Shown in pieces: positions 47,921 to 57,110 of a stretch of 64,000 bases of DNA. Source of the stretch: Streptomyces sp. NBC_01237 (lineage in GTDB: Bacteria; Actinomycetota; Actinomycetes; Streptomycetales; Streptomycetaceae). How positions within the stretch are numbered: position 1 is the first letter of the stretch; each line of letters opens with the position of its first letter. Location of the stretch: NCBI RefSeq assembly GCF_035917275.1, contig NZ_CP108509.1, positions 248,001 through 312,000 on the forward strand. Direction: 5' to 3'. The notes under the pieces were generated by a model. The model saw only the letters and a program-made list of their open reading frames with translations, was not told where the DNA came from and searched no databases. A program made the translations under genes and the position numbers.

Positions 47921-49144
47921 ATGAGGATCCTGGCACTAGGCGGACCCGGTGCGATGGGGGCGGTGGCGGTGAGGGTGGCGGCCGGGCTGCCCGAGGTGAC
48001 CGAGATCGTGGTGGCCGACAAACGCCTTGAAGCGGCCCGGAGACTGGTACGCCACCTCGCCGATACCGGCGGTACGCCCATGCGGGCCCTACAGGTGGAC
48101 GTGACCGATGAGTCCGCCCTCCGCGCCGCGATGGCCGACGCCGACGTCGTGCTCAACACCGTCGGCCCGTACTACCGCTTCGGCCTGACCGTGCTGCGTG
48201 CCGCCATCGCGACCGGTACGCACTACCTGGACATCTGCGACGACTGGGAGCCGACCCTGCGGATGCTCGACCTGGACGAGGAAGCACGGTCCGCCGGGGT
48301 CTGCGCGGTGGTGGGTATGGGCGCCAGCCCCGGTGTCAGCAACCTGCTCGCCGCACGTGCCGTCCAGCAGCTGCACCACGTCCGGGACCTGTACACCGCA
48401 TGGCCCGTCGACGTGTCCGGCAACGGCCAGGACGACGAGCAGCTGCTCGGCCCCGACGGGCGGCCCAGTGCCGCCGCCGTGCACTGGATGGAGCAGATCA
48501 GCGGAAAGGTGGCCGTCGTCAGCGACGGACAGCTCGTACACCGACGGCCGCTCCTTCCGGTCACACTGGCCCTCTCCCCCGAGCACTCCGGAACGGCGTA
48601 CACCGTCGGCCATCCCGAGCCGGTCACCCTCCATCGCAGCTTCCGCCCGACCGGCGAGGCCGCCAACCTCATGGTCATCACCCCAGGCACACTGGCCTAC
48701 CTGGACGTTCTGCGCCGGGACATCGACGCCGGCAGGCTCACCAACGAAACCGCCGCCATCGACCTGGCCAACCCCTCAGTTCCACGCGGCCTGCGGGCGG
48801 TGGCAGGAGCCATGCGTCTCAAGGGCCCCCGTTCGCTGCCGCCGTTCTTCGCAGCAGCCACGGGTACCCGCGACGGCCGACCGGTCACCGTCCTGTCCCG
48901 CCTCGCCGAGACGTCCGGCATGACCACGCTGATCGACGACATGGCAGAGGCGACCGGAATCCCGCTGGCCCTGGGGCTCGCCCAGCTTCTCGACGGCACC
49001 GGCGGCCGGCCCGGCGTCCACCCGCCCGAGGCCGTCATCGAACCCGAGCGGTTCTTCCTCGACCTGTCCCACCATCTGCCCCACACCTCCGACAACGACC
49101 ACCCCGGCGACTATGCGATCACCACCGTCACCCCGAGCCGCTGA
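47921..49144 (+). CDS. Saccharopine-dehydrogenase-like NAD(P) oxidoreductase
   Basis: 407 residues with an N-terminal Rossmann motif ALGGPGAMGAVAVRVA, DVVLNTVGPYYRFG and ATGTHYLDICDDWEPT, the saccharopine dehydrogenase N-domain pattern. Many such proteins are not lysine enzymes but reduce other substrates (e.g. trans-acting enoyl reductase-like). ATG 47921 follows GAGAGGAAGAG. Followed 16 nt later by an alpha/beta hydrolase, probably one operon. A decayed copy of its promoter and first ~100 bp lies at 53700-53850. Confidence 0.9.
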   Translation: MRILALGGPGAMGAVAVRVAAGLPEVTEIVVADKRLEAARRLVRHLADTGGTPMRALQVDVTDESALRAAMADADVVLNTVGPYYRFGLTVLRAAIATGTHYLDICDDWEPTLRMLDLDEEARSAGVCAVVGMGASPGVSNLLAARAVQQLHHVRDLYTAWPVDVSGNGQDDEQLLGPDGRPSAAAVHWMEQISGKVAVVSDGQLVHRRPLLPVTLALSPEHSGTAYTVGHPEPVTLHRSFRPTGEAANLMVITPGTLAYLDVLRRDIDAGRLTNETAAIDLANPSVPRGLRAVAGAMRLKGPRSLPPFFAAATGTRDGRPVTVLSRLAETSGMTTLIDDMAEATGIPLALGLAQLLDGTGGRPGVHPPEAVIEPERFFLDLSHHLPHTSDNDHPGDYAITTVTPSR

Positions 49145-49160
49145 AACGAGGAGATGCCCG

Positions 49161-50015
49161 GTGCCATCACCGGAACCAGGAGTCGGCGTACGGACAGCGG
49201 AATTCGTCGAGGTCGGGGGGCTTCCCGTCCGTTACGCCGCGACGGGCACCGGCCCGCCCGTGATCCTGCTGCACGGACTGGGCCGCAGCCTGGAGGACTG
49301 GGAGCCGCTGCGTGCCGCTCTGAGCGGGTACCGGCTGATCGCCATCGACCTCGCGGGGTTCGGGCAGTCCCAGCCCCTGCCGGACTGCCGCCTCGCATCA
49401 CTGGCCCGGCACGTCGAAGGAACCCTGGACATGCTCGGGGTTCCCTCCGGCGCGCACGTGGTGGGCAATTCGCTGGGCGGCGCCGTCGCGATGCGGCTCG
49501 CCACCGGTGCCCCCGCACGGGTGGCGTCATTGGCACTGCTCAACAGCGCAGGGTTCGGCCGCGAGGTCACCTGGACCCTGCGCGTCCTCGGCCTGCCGCT
49601 GCTCTGGCGGCTGCTTCTGCGTCCCCATGCGGACAGCGCGCTGATGTCGGAGCGTTCCCTCTTCCACGACCCGGCCTTCGCCACACCCGAACGGGTCGCC
49701 CTGGCGCTCGCGCTCTCCCGTCGCGAAGGGGCGGCACGGACGTTCCGGCGCCAGTCCCATGCACTCGGTTCGTGGCGCGGCGTACGCCGCGACTGGCGCG
49801 AGGAACTGCTCACCGAGGTCTCGGCGCTCGACATCCCCACGCTCGTCGTCTGGGGCACCCACGACAGGATCCTGCCGGCCACCCACCTCATGAACGCCGC
49901 GACCGCTCTGCCCCTGGCACGCACCCACCTGTTCTCCCGGACCGGCCACATGCCGCAGATCGAGCGCGTGGACGAGGTCGCCGTCTTGCTCGGCTCTTTC
50001 TGGGACAGGCCATAG
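49161..50015 (+). CDS. Alpha/beta hydrolase
   Basis: 284 residues with the oxyanion HGLGR turn, the nucleophile elbow VGNSLGGAVA, an aspartate in VVWGTHDRILP and the histidine in RTGHMPQIE, i.e. a full Ser-Asp-His set. GTG 49161 chosen because ACGAGGAGA precedes it. It could open a lactone or ester; with the monooxygenase at 52089 (Baeyer-Villiger type) that would make a ketone-to-acid pathway, which is inference. Confidence 0.92.
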   Translation: MPSPEPGVGVRTAEFVEVGGLPVRYAATGTGPPVILLHGLGRSLEDWEPLRAALSGYRLIAIDLAGFGQSQPLPDCRLASLARHVEGTLDMLGVPSGAHVVGNSLGGAVAMRLATGAPARVASLALLNSAGFGREVTWTLRVLGLPLLWRLLLRPHADSALMSERSLFHDPAFATPERVALALALSRREGAARTFRRQSHALGSWRGVRRDWREELLTEVSALDIPTLVVWGTHDRILPATHLMNAATALPLARTHLFSRTGHMPQIERVDEVAVLLGSFWDRP

Positions 50016-50096
50016 CTCCGAACCATCCCCCGGTTCGAGCGAGGAGGGAACTTCCACGGCGCCGCCGGGCGTGACCCGCCCCGGCCTCGGTACCCC

Positions 50097-50154
50097 GGGT
50101 GCCTGTACCCGCCTCCGACAGGTGGCGGGTGCCTGTACCCGCCTCCGACAGGTG
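50097..50154. repeat. Tandem 28-bp repeat (period 30) upstream of the PaaX gene
   Basis: Units 50097-50124 and 50127-50154 are identical; each contains an inverted CCTGT...ACAGG pair, so they may be regulator half-sites or small hairpins. Confidence 0.85.
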
Positions 50155-50393
50155 CGTCGGCGTGCGGAGGTGGCGCTCCCCGCGACGCTCGGATCGCCCT
50201 CGCGACGGAGCACCGCTGCCGGGATGGCGGACTGGACGTCGGCATGGGATCCCCGCGCCAGGACACAGTGCGAGCGACCCGGATACCGTCCCGTGTATAC
50301 CGGGCGCACTTCTTGGCCGCGCGGCCTGAAGAGGTGCGGCTCGGCAGCACGACGCGCCGCACCCTTGGACGTACCAGAAAGGCCCGCCACTTC

Positions 50394-51311
50394 ATGACCG
50401 ACTCGCTCCACACGCCGACAGCGCCCGTCCGGGTCCCCACCCGCATGCTGGTCGAGGCTCTGATCCGTACCGACCACACGGTCGACGCCGGCGAGCTCTA
50501 CGCGACTGCCGACCTGCTCGGCATGACCGACCAGCAGGTACGTCTGTGCATCAAGCGGCTCGTAGCAGAGGGGCGCTTCGTCCAGGAGGGCAGGGGGCGC
50601 AAAGCACTGCTCCGGGCGACCGGCGCTACCGCGCAGGCCCTGGGGCCGGACGTCGAGTTCGTCGCGCACGCTTTCCGGCAGGACGCGGGCCTCGCCCCCT
50701 GGGACGGCATCTGGCACCTGGTCGCCTTCGCCGTACCCGAAGACACCCGCACGGCGCGCGACACACTGCGTACCGTTCTCACCCGGCTCGGTGGCGCCCC
50801 TGTCCAGGGCGGCCTCTACGTCAGCGCCAACGCGTGGGAACCCTACGTCGAGGACGAGGCTCGCCGGCTCGGCATCCACGGCCGCCTCACCCTCCTCACC
50901 ACTGACGACCTGCGTCAGGGTGATGTGCGTGATCCGGTCGCGCTTGCCCGCAGCTTGTGGCCGCAGGACGAGATCGCCGATCGCTATCGGCACCTCGCTT
51001 CCGTGGCCGAGCCGCGGCTGCGCCTACTCCAGGACGAGGCCGCCCCCTCCTCGCTCCAGCAGCTGACCATCGCGGTCGAACTGGCCGCCGAATTCAGCCA
51101 TGCGATGGAGCCCGACCCTCTTCTGCCGCCCGAGCTGCTCCCCCGGCCCTGGCCGGGATCCGAGGCACGCCGGCTCGTCGCACAGTGCTGGCAGCTCCTG
51201 GAACGGCTGGGGCAGTCCCGCACAGCTGCGGAGCAGCACGTCCGCCTTTTTCGCCTCTACGACGAGGCTGCCGGGAGGACCGGGTCCGCAGGGCGGCGCC
51301 GCGACGGATGA
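50394..51311 (+). CDS. PaaX-family transcriptional regulator
   Basis: 305 residues: winged-helix (MLVEALIRTDHTVDAGELYA, then LLGMTDQQVRLCIKRLVAEG) followed by the PaaX middle domain (WDGIWHLVAFAVPEDTRTAR, LGGAPVQGGLYVSAN) and C-terminal helical domain. PaaX proteins repress aromatic or CoA-thioester catabolic operons. It is the only regulator near the two CGATCGTAT operator copies, so it may bind them. Start at ATG 50394 (AAGG site); the frame is open from 50244. Confidence 0.92.
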   Translation: MTDSLHTPTAPVRVPTRMLVEALIRTDHTVDAGELYATADLLGMTDQQVRLCIKRLVAEGRFVQEGRGRKALLRATGATAQALGPDVEFVAHAFRQDAGLAPWDGIWHLVAFAVPEDTRTARDTLRTVLTRLGGAPVQGGLYVSANAWEPYVEDEARRLGIHGRLTLLTTDDLRQGDVRDPVALARSLWPQDEIADRYRHLASVAEPRLRLLQDEAAPSSLQQLTIAVELAAEFSHAMEPDPLLPPELLPRPWPGSEARRLVAQCWQLLERLGQSRTAAEQHVRLFRLYDEAAGRTGSAGRRRDG

Positions 51312-51571
51312 GTACGGAGCCGGGTGCCGGATGCGGGACGTGAAAGCCGTGTGCCGGCCGGGCCATTCCTCGTCGTAGGGAGTGACTTTGAGCTGGGTCG
51401 GACCGCAGATCCCGCAGCCGGTCCATCGTCTGCGCGAGGGTGGGAGCGTGCAGGCGCGCCTCGCGTTCCCGTGCACGCCCAGCACGTCCCACTCGTTGTC
51501 GTGATCGTGATGTGCGTTCATGAGTCCTTCAGTTCACCGCCGGTATGTCCGGCTCCTGCCACAGGAGTCGA

Positions 51572-52078
51572 TCACGTGCGCCCGTGACGGCCGGGGGCGC
51601 GCAGCAGCAGGCCGAGCGAGACCAGCCCGGCTACGGCCGCCAGCAGCGTGGACCAGAACCAGAAGGTCACCCAGGTATCGGGGACCGGCAGCAGCAGGAC
51701 CAGCGCGGCTGGATAGACGATCATCAGCCGACGCAACCGGCGCTCCGCGACGAGCTGTTCACGCAGACGTCCGCGGGCTCCCCCGGCCGCCGGGCCCGTT
51801 CGCCCGGCGGGTATCAGCTCGTCGGCGATGGTCCGCCGCCACGTGTGCACGGTGGCGCCGGTCATCGTGAGCAGGAGGCCGAGCCCCAGTAACTGGAACC
51901 AGTCGGGCACTCTGGGGTGACTGGGCGTGGTGAACAGCAGCATGGGCACCGAGAACAGGACTGCGCTCAGCGCTTCGACAGCGAAGAGGCGGGTGGCCGG
52001 AGTACGGCTCAGCGCGGTGGGCACGATCAACACCCTGAGCGGGGCTCTCCGGCAGCTGCGGGCACGGGGACGCGTCAC
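51572..52078 (-). CDS. Small membrane protein of unknown function
   Basis: 168 residues with four hydrophobic segments (about 33-50, 62-78, 118-133, 138-160). No family recognised. Starts 10 nt after the monooxygenase stop, so it is probably co-transcribed with it. Confidence 0.7.
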   Translation of the reverse strand: MTRPRARSCRRAPLRVLIVPTALSRTPATRLFAVEALSAVLFSVPMLLFTTPSHPRVPDWFQLLGLGLLLTMTGATVHTWRRTIADELIPAGRTGPAAGGARGRLREQLVAERRLRRLMIVYPAALVLLLPVPDTWVTFWFWSTLLAAVAGLVSLGLLLRAPGRHGRT

Positions 52079-52088
52079 GATCCTGGAC

Positions 52089-53666
52089 TCACCCTTCCGA
52101 GTTCCGTGCGGCCCGGCCTGACGGCTGAGGACGCGGCGGGGCGGCGCCCTTCACCGTCAGCACGTACTGCCGCGGGTCGAAGGCTCGCGTGCGACGACGG
52201 AATCGCCATGTCGGTTCGGGCCAGATGGACGTGATGCGACCGGTGCGGTCCTGGTACCAGCCGACGCAGCCGCCGGCGGCCCAGACGGTGGGCTCCATCC
52301 GGCTCTGCAGCTCCGCGTTGAAGGCGTACTGGGCCTCGGCACGGACTTCCACGGCGGCCAGGCCCCGGCTGCGCATCAGCCGCAAGCAGCTGAGCAGGTA
52401 GTCGATCTGTGACTCGATCATGTAGATGAGGCTCGTGTGGCCCACGCCGGTGTTGGGACCTGCCATCAGGAAGAGATTGGGGAATCCTGCGACCGTGGTG
52501 CCGAGGTGGGCCTGCGGGCTGCCTTCCCAGACCTCGCTCAGGGACCGTCCGTCGGCGCCGAGGACCTGCTGCGCGTACGTGGCGTCGGTGACGCGGAATC
52601 CGGTTCCGTAGATCAGTACGTCCACCGGGTGCTCGAAGACGGCGTCTCCGTCCCGCGCCGCGCCGGTGGGTGCGGTGAGCACCGCACCGGGCCCGATGCT
52701 CGTGATCGGATCAGCGACCACGTCGACGTTGGGCCGGCCCAAGGCCGGGTAGTAGTCGTCGGACAGCAGGACCCGCTTGCAGCCCAGTGCGTAGTCCGGG
52801 GTCAGTTTGGCTCTCATGCCCGGGTCCGCGACCTGACGGTGCAGGTGGCCAAGTGCCTCGCGTCGGCCGAGTGCGGCCATGGTGCGGTTGCCGAGCAGAG
52901 CCGGCAGCGTCGCCTCCCGGGCCGCGTACTCCCAGCCGCGAGCCAGTCGCTGCACCGGCGGTGCCAGCCGGAACAGACGTTGCTGCCATGGCGGGACGGC
53001 CCGGTCGCGCCTCGGCGCGATCCAGGGCGGAGTGCGCTGAAATACCGTCACCTGCCGTGCCGTGCGCTGCAGGTGAGGGACGAACTGGATGGCGCTCGCG
53101 CCGGTCCCGATCACTCCCACCCGCTTGGTGCTCAGATCCAGGCCGTGTCTCCATCTGGCGGAGTGGAACGCCTCGCCGGTGAAGCGGTCGAGCCCGGGCA
53201 ACGAAGGAACGGCCGGTTCCGACAGCGGGCCTTGGGCCAGCACCAGCAGCCCGGCGGTGAGCGGACCCGTGCTGGTCCGCAGGTCCCAGCGCCGGCGCCC
53301 TGGATCCCAGGCAGCGCGTCGCAGTTCGCAGCCGAGCCGCAGATTCGGCGTCAGGCCGTACTCGTCGACGCAGCGCCTGAGGTACTGCCCGATCTCCTCG
53401 CGCGGGGCGAAGCGCCGACTCCACGCCGGATTGGGCGCGAAGGAGAACGAGTACAGGCGCGAGGGAACGTCGCAGGCGCACCCGGGATAGGTGTTGTCCC
53501 GCCATGCGCCGCCGACCTCGTCGGCCCGCTCCAGTATCAGCACATCCCGGTGGCCCTCCTGCAGCAGCCGTACGGCCGTACCGAGCCCTGAGAATCCCGC
53601 GCCGACGATGACCACGGATACATGGCGTCCGCGCGGAGCCGTGTCCGGGCGCTGTGGGTTGGTCAT
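52089..53666 (-). CDS. Flavin-dependent Baeyer-Villiger-type monooxygenase
   Basis: 525 residues with the FAD motif VIVGAGFSGLGTAV, the Baeyer-Villiger fingerprint FTGEAFHSARW (FxGxxxHxxxW), a second Rossmann motif VGVIGTGASAIQ, and FLMAGPNTGVGH near the C terminus. Such enzymes insert oxygen next to a ketone to give an ester or lactone with NADPH and O2. ATG 53666 follows GGAGGAGGA. Its promoter carries the second CGATCGTAT operator, so it may belong to the regulon of the saccharopine-dehydrogenase-like gene and the hydrolase. Confidence 0.93.
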   Translation of the reverse strand: MTNPQRPDTAPRGRHVSVVIVGAGFSGLGTAVRLLQEGHRDVLILERADEVGGAWRDNTYPGCACDVPSRLYSFSFAPNPAWSRRFAPREEIGQYLRRCVDEYGLTPNLRLGCELRRAAWDPGRRRWDLRTSTGPLTAGLLVLAQGPLSEPAVPSLPGLDRFTGEAFHSARWRHGLDLSTKRVGVIGTGASAIQFVPHLQRTARQVTVFQRTPPWIAPRRDRAVPPWQQRLFRLAPPVQRLARGWEYAAREATLPALLGNRTMAALGRREALGHLHRQVADPGMRAKLTPDYALGCKRVLLSDDYYPALGRPNVDVVADPITSIGPGAVLTAPTGAARDGDAVFEHPVDVLIYGTGFRVTDATYAQQVLGADGRSLSEVWEGSPQAHLGTTVAGFPNLFLMAGPNTGVGHTSLIYMIESQIDYLLSCLRLMRSRGLAAVEVRAEAQYAFNAELQSRMEPTVWAAGGCVGWYQDRTGRITSIWPEPTWRFRRRTRAFDPRQYVLTVKGAAPPRPQPSGRAARNSEG

Positions 53667-53702
53667 GATCCTCCTCCATCAATATTCCGCTCACTCTAAA
53701 AC

Positions 53703-53726
53703 CGATCGTATAGCATTCGATCGTAT
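53703..53726. promoter_or_regulatory. CGATCGTAT operator, copy 2
   Basis: CGATCGTAT at 53703-53711 and 53718-53726, spacer AGCATT, with AAAAC before the first unit as in copy 1 at 47876. It lies 36 bp upstream of the monooxygenase start. Confidence 0.75.
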
Positions 53727-53747
53727 CTAATGAGAGAGGGAGGGTGG

Positions 53748-53850
53748 ATGAGGAATCCGCCGTCCGCCGGACCCGTAGGGATCGGCGGATGGCGGCGCGA
53801 ATGGCGGCCGGGCCGCCCGGAGCGACCGGGACCGCGGTGGGCATGGGCGA
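53748..53850 (+). pseudogene. Decayed copy of the saccharopine-dehydrogenase-like gene start
   Basis: About 100 bp from ATGAGGA resemble 47921-48020 base for base with many substitutions and small indels (shared GGACCCG, TGGCGG, TGGCGGCCGGGC). No reading frame is preserved. With the operator to its left it shows that the whole bidirectional promoter region was once duplicated. Confidence 0.6.
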
Positions 53851-54752
53851 CGGCCCCGGGCTCGGCTCAGAGGCAGCTCCGGTGCGGGAGCCGGGCGGGG
53901 CACATGACATCGGCCCCGGCCGAAGCGACCCGCGGAGTTTTCCGGTCGGCCGGGAAGCCACGTCCCGACGTACACGACGGTCGTGGTCGTGGTCGTGGTC
54001 GCCCATGGGGCCGTCACGACGCTGTTGCCCCGCACACCGTCGACCCGGTCCGCGCGTACGCCACAGCCGGGCGGGCGAAGACCGAAGTCCCTGCCTCCGT
54101 GCCGGACCGGCCGAAGCGACCCGGGGAGCAATCGCCCGTCAGCCATCGGCCGGCAGTGGTCCACCGCTGCCCCGGGCCCGTTCGCAAGCACCGCTCCGGG
54201 GCCGGCCGTTCAGGAGGCCAACTGCTCGCGCGGCCCGCAGGTGACCGTAAGAAGAAGGGAACCGCCTCGTGCCCGACCGCGACGAGCCTGCCCCAACGGC
54301 TTCGCTCGCCGGCTCTCGCATCGCTGCCGACGGGTCGGACACGACACCGAGTCCGCCGACACCCGGAGCTCGATCCACATCATCGCCGCTTTCGCCGTGT
54401 CCGACGGCCTGGACGCCGGGCTCACGGCCAACCTCGCCCAGGCTCTCGCGGTGACCCCCGAGGAGCTCACGGCCGCCATTCCCGTACGCCGGCCGGACGC
54501 CGGACCGGTCCGGGCGGATGACGTTCACGATGCGGGCCCCACCCGAACGGACGGAACGAGGGTTGCACGGGCTGATGCACTGGCCGGTTTCCGGCACCCG
54601 GAAGAGCTCCGGCCCCGTTCCGTACGCGTACGCGCAGCAGGTTCCGACGGAGTCAGCCGGCCGTTGCCCCGGGATCCGCTGCCCATGGCTGGGGCGGGAC
54701 CCCTCGACGCACCGGCCGCTCTCGTCACCGTGCGGCCGTAGACCTTTTGAGT
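53851..54752. other. Intergenic region, mostly decayed sequence
   Basis: About 900 bp without a credible gene. One frame near 54370-54480 reads IHIIAAFAVSDGLDAGLTAN and could be a remnant; a GTGGTC repeat lies at 53980-53996. No family assigned. Confidence 0.5.
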
Positions 54753-55949
54753 TCAACCACGGCGGTCTTGCAGGACCTTGGCGAACAGCAGCACCAGCAG
54801 CCCGGCGAAGGGGATCACCAGCAGACCCGTGCGCAGGCTGGTCGCGTCGGCGACGTGACCGACGACCGGTGGGGACAGCAGGAAGCCCAGGCGCATGAGC
54901 CAGGAGACGATCGTCAGACCTGATCCGGGTTTGAGGCCGGGCAGAGCGTCGGCTTCGTGCATCGCCGTGGGTACCAGGGTCGCCACCCCGAATCCGGCCA
55001 GGGCGAAGCCCAGGACGGTGCCGGGCAGCGTCGGCACCGCCAGTGCCAGTCCCATGCCGACCGCGGTGATCAGGCCGCCGGTCCGGGCAACAGCGCGCCG
55101 GCCGAAGCGGTCCACGAGGCGGTCCCCGATGATGCGCCCGATGAACTGGGCGCCCACCAGAGCGATGAAGCCCCAGGCGGCGAGTGCCGCGGAGGTGTGC
55201 AGGGCATCGGTCAGATACAGGGCGGCCCAGGAGTTTCCCGCATCCTCGACGAGAGTGCCCGCTGTGGCGATCAGGACGAGGGCCGCCAGCACGTACCCGA
55301 CGTGCGAGGCGCCGCTTTCCCTCTCGGTGTTCCGCTGTTCCGGGCCGGTCTCTTCCGGTTCGCTGTCCGGGCCGGGGAGGCAGAAGCGCCATGCGGCCAC
55401 GGCGGCGACAGCGAGGACGATCGCCGAGAGCGCGAGGTGTACGCCGCGCGACAGGCCCAGGGACATTGCTCCGGCGGCCATCAGCCCTCCGGTGACCGCG
55501 CCGATGGACCAGATCGCGTGGAAGGAGTTGAGAATCGACCGCCCGTAGAGCCGCTGCACCCGAAGTCCGTGCGCGTTCTGCGCGACGTCCGTGAGTGCGT
55601 CCATGGCTCCGCCCAGGAACAGGGCGGCCGCGAACAGCGCCACCGACGGGGCAAGACCGGCGGCCACGGTCCCCGCACCCGTCAGCAGGGTACCGACGAC
55701 CGCGACCTGCGCCGAGCCCACGCGGCGGATGAGCACGCCTGCCGCGAGGCCGGCCGTGATGGCCCCCGCCGGGAACGCGGCGACCGCCAGCCCGTAGGCA
55801 CCGTTACTGATCGCCAGATCTTCCTTGATCTGCGGATACCTCGGCAGCAGGTTGGCGAACAGCGCCCCGTTCGTGAAGAACAGGACGGCCACCGCGGCCC
55901 GTGCGTGCCGCCCGGCGCGGAGGCGCCGTGCCTCGATGTCGACGGTCAT
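54753..55949 (-). CDS. MFS transporter (YbjJ/FucP-like)
   Basis: 398 residues with 11-12 hydrophobic segments, NGALFANLLPRYPQIKEDLA at the start and GDRLVDRFGRRAVARTGG (MFS loop) in the middle. ATG 55949; the open frame runs far upstream to 56837 only as a shadow of the kinase gene. Divergent from the kinase gene across a 174-bp region. Export of an antibiotic or a metabolite is possible; no substrate can be named. Confidence 0.9.
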   Translation of the reverse strand: MTVDIEARRLRAGRHARAAVAVLFFTNGALFANLLPRYPQIKEDLAISNGAYGLAVAAFPAGAITAGLAAGVLIRRVGSAQVAVVGTLLTGAGTVAAGLAPSVALFAAALFLGGAMDALTDVAQNAHGLRVQRLYGRSILNSFHAIWSIGAVTGGLMAAGAMSLGLSRGVHLALSAIVLAVAAVAAWRFCLPGPDSEPEETGPEQRNTERESGASHVGYVLAALVLIATAGTLVEDAGNSWAALYLTDALHTSAALAAWGFIALVGAQFIGRIIGDRLVDRFGRRAVARTGGLITAVGMGLALAVPTLPGTVLGFALAGFGVATLVPTAMHEADALPGLKPGSGLTIVSWLMRLGFLLSPPVVGHVADATSLRTGLLVIPFAGLLVLLFAKVLQDRRG

Positions 55950-55972
55950 ACGGACGACCCTAACCCCGGAAA

Positions 55973-55984
55973 GTACGAACGTAC
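55973..55984. promoter_or_regulatory. Palindrome in the MFS/kinase divergent promoter
   Basis: GTACG-AA-CGTAC lies 24 bp upstream of the MFS start; a possible operator or part of a promoter. No regulator gene is adjacent. Confidence 0.4.
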
Positions 55985-56123
55985 ACTCCCCCTGGCGGTA
56001 AATCCCGACCGAGTGGTAAGTATTTGATCGGCAGCCGCGCCGGGGCCGCCCTGAAGGGGCCGGTACACGGGCGCAGCGTCTGTCCGCGACGCCACCAGCA
56101 CACAGCCGAGGAGAGATCAGCGC

Positions 56124-57110
56124 GTGGAAAGCATCACCAAGAACAGGCAGTCGACCGCCGTCCTGCGCCTTATGATCGAGCGTGCCTACGGTGCCGACAG
56201 GGTTCCGACGGGCGACGGCTGGAGCAGCGAGCTGGGACACGGATGGTTCAACGTCGCCTACCGCATCCGCCTGCGCGACGGAGCCGAGGTTGTCCTGAAG
56301 ATCGCCCCGCCGGCAGGGGTGGAGGTGATGGCCTACGAGAACGGTGCCATGTCGATCGAGCTGGCCACACTGGAACTTCTGCGCACGCGTACGTCCGTAC
56401 CGGTTCCCACCGTGGACTTCGCGGACCGGAGCCGTGAACTGTGCGACGCCGACTACTTCTTCATGCCGTTCATCGACGCCGACAACCTCGGCATCATCGC
56501 CGACACACTCCCCCGCGCCGAACGCGAGGCGTACATGGAACAACTCGGCGCGCTGAACCGTGAGATCAACCTCCTTCGCGGCGAGACCTTCGGTCCGCTG
56601 GCCGGGCCGGGCGACCCGAGCTGGAGGCGAGTGTTCACGGGTATGGTCGAGGACGTACTCGTCAACGGTGAACGCCGGGGCGTCGACCTCGGCTGGGACT
56701 ACGGCCTCGTCCGCGCGACCGTGGCCCAACACGCCGACAGCCTCGACGAAGTGACCGAGCCGCGACTGGTCGAGTGGGATCTGTGGGACAGCAACGTCAT
56801 GGTCCGCGACGGCGAGATCGTCTGCATCATCGACCATGAACGTGCCTTCTACGGCGACCCGCTGATCGAAGCCGGGTTCACCGGGAGCCAGATGGCCGCC
56901 TTCGGCGACGCGTCACCCTTCATACGCGGCTACGGCCACGGCGAGCTGACCGGAGCCCAGCAGGTGCGCCGACGCCTGTACTGCCTCTACCTGGTTCTCG
57001 TCATGGCGATCGAAACCGTGTACCGCGGACACACCGACACCGAGCAGTACGACTGGGCCCGCCTCCGGATCGACGAGGCCATGTCCCTGCTCGGCCGCAG
57101 CCGCCGGTGA
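56124..57110 (+). CDS. APH-family phosphotransferase
   Basis: 328 residues of the aminoglycoside phosphotransferase/choline kinase fold: N-lobe with VVLKIAPP, catalytic loop VEWDLWDSNVMV and metal-binding IIDHERAFYGDP. The usual HxD is replaced by EWD before the catalytic aspartate, and DxE is DHE, both tolerated in some members. GTG 56124 after GGAGAGATC. Its stop overlaps the MATE gene (GTGA). Substrate may be an antibiotic or a sugar/aminoalcohol. Confidence 0.88.
   Translation: MESITKNRQSTAVLRLMIERAYGADRVPTGDGWSSELGHGWFNVAYRIRLRDGAEVVLKIAPPAGVEVMAYENGAMSIELATLELLRTRTSVPVPTVDFADRSRELCDADYFFMPFIDADNLGIIADTLPRAEREAYMEQLGALNREINLLRGETFGPLAGPGDPSWRRVFTGMVEDVLVNGERRGVDLGWDYGLVRATVAQHADSLDEVTEPRLVEWDLWDSNVMVRDGEIVCIIDHERAFYGDPLIEAGFTGSQMAAFGDASPFIRGYGHGELTGAQQVRRRLYCLYLVLVMAIETVYRGHTDTEQYDWARLRIDEAMSLLGRSRR

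Noticed and set aside
51312..51571. Short minus-strand frame ending near 51521 (MNAHHDHDNEWDVLG)
   Set aside because: Overlaps the end of paaX antisense and shows no family signature; probably noise or a remnant.
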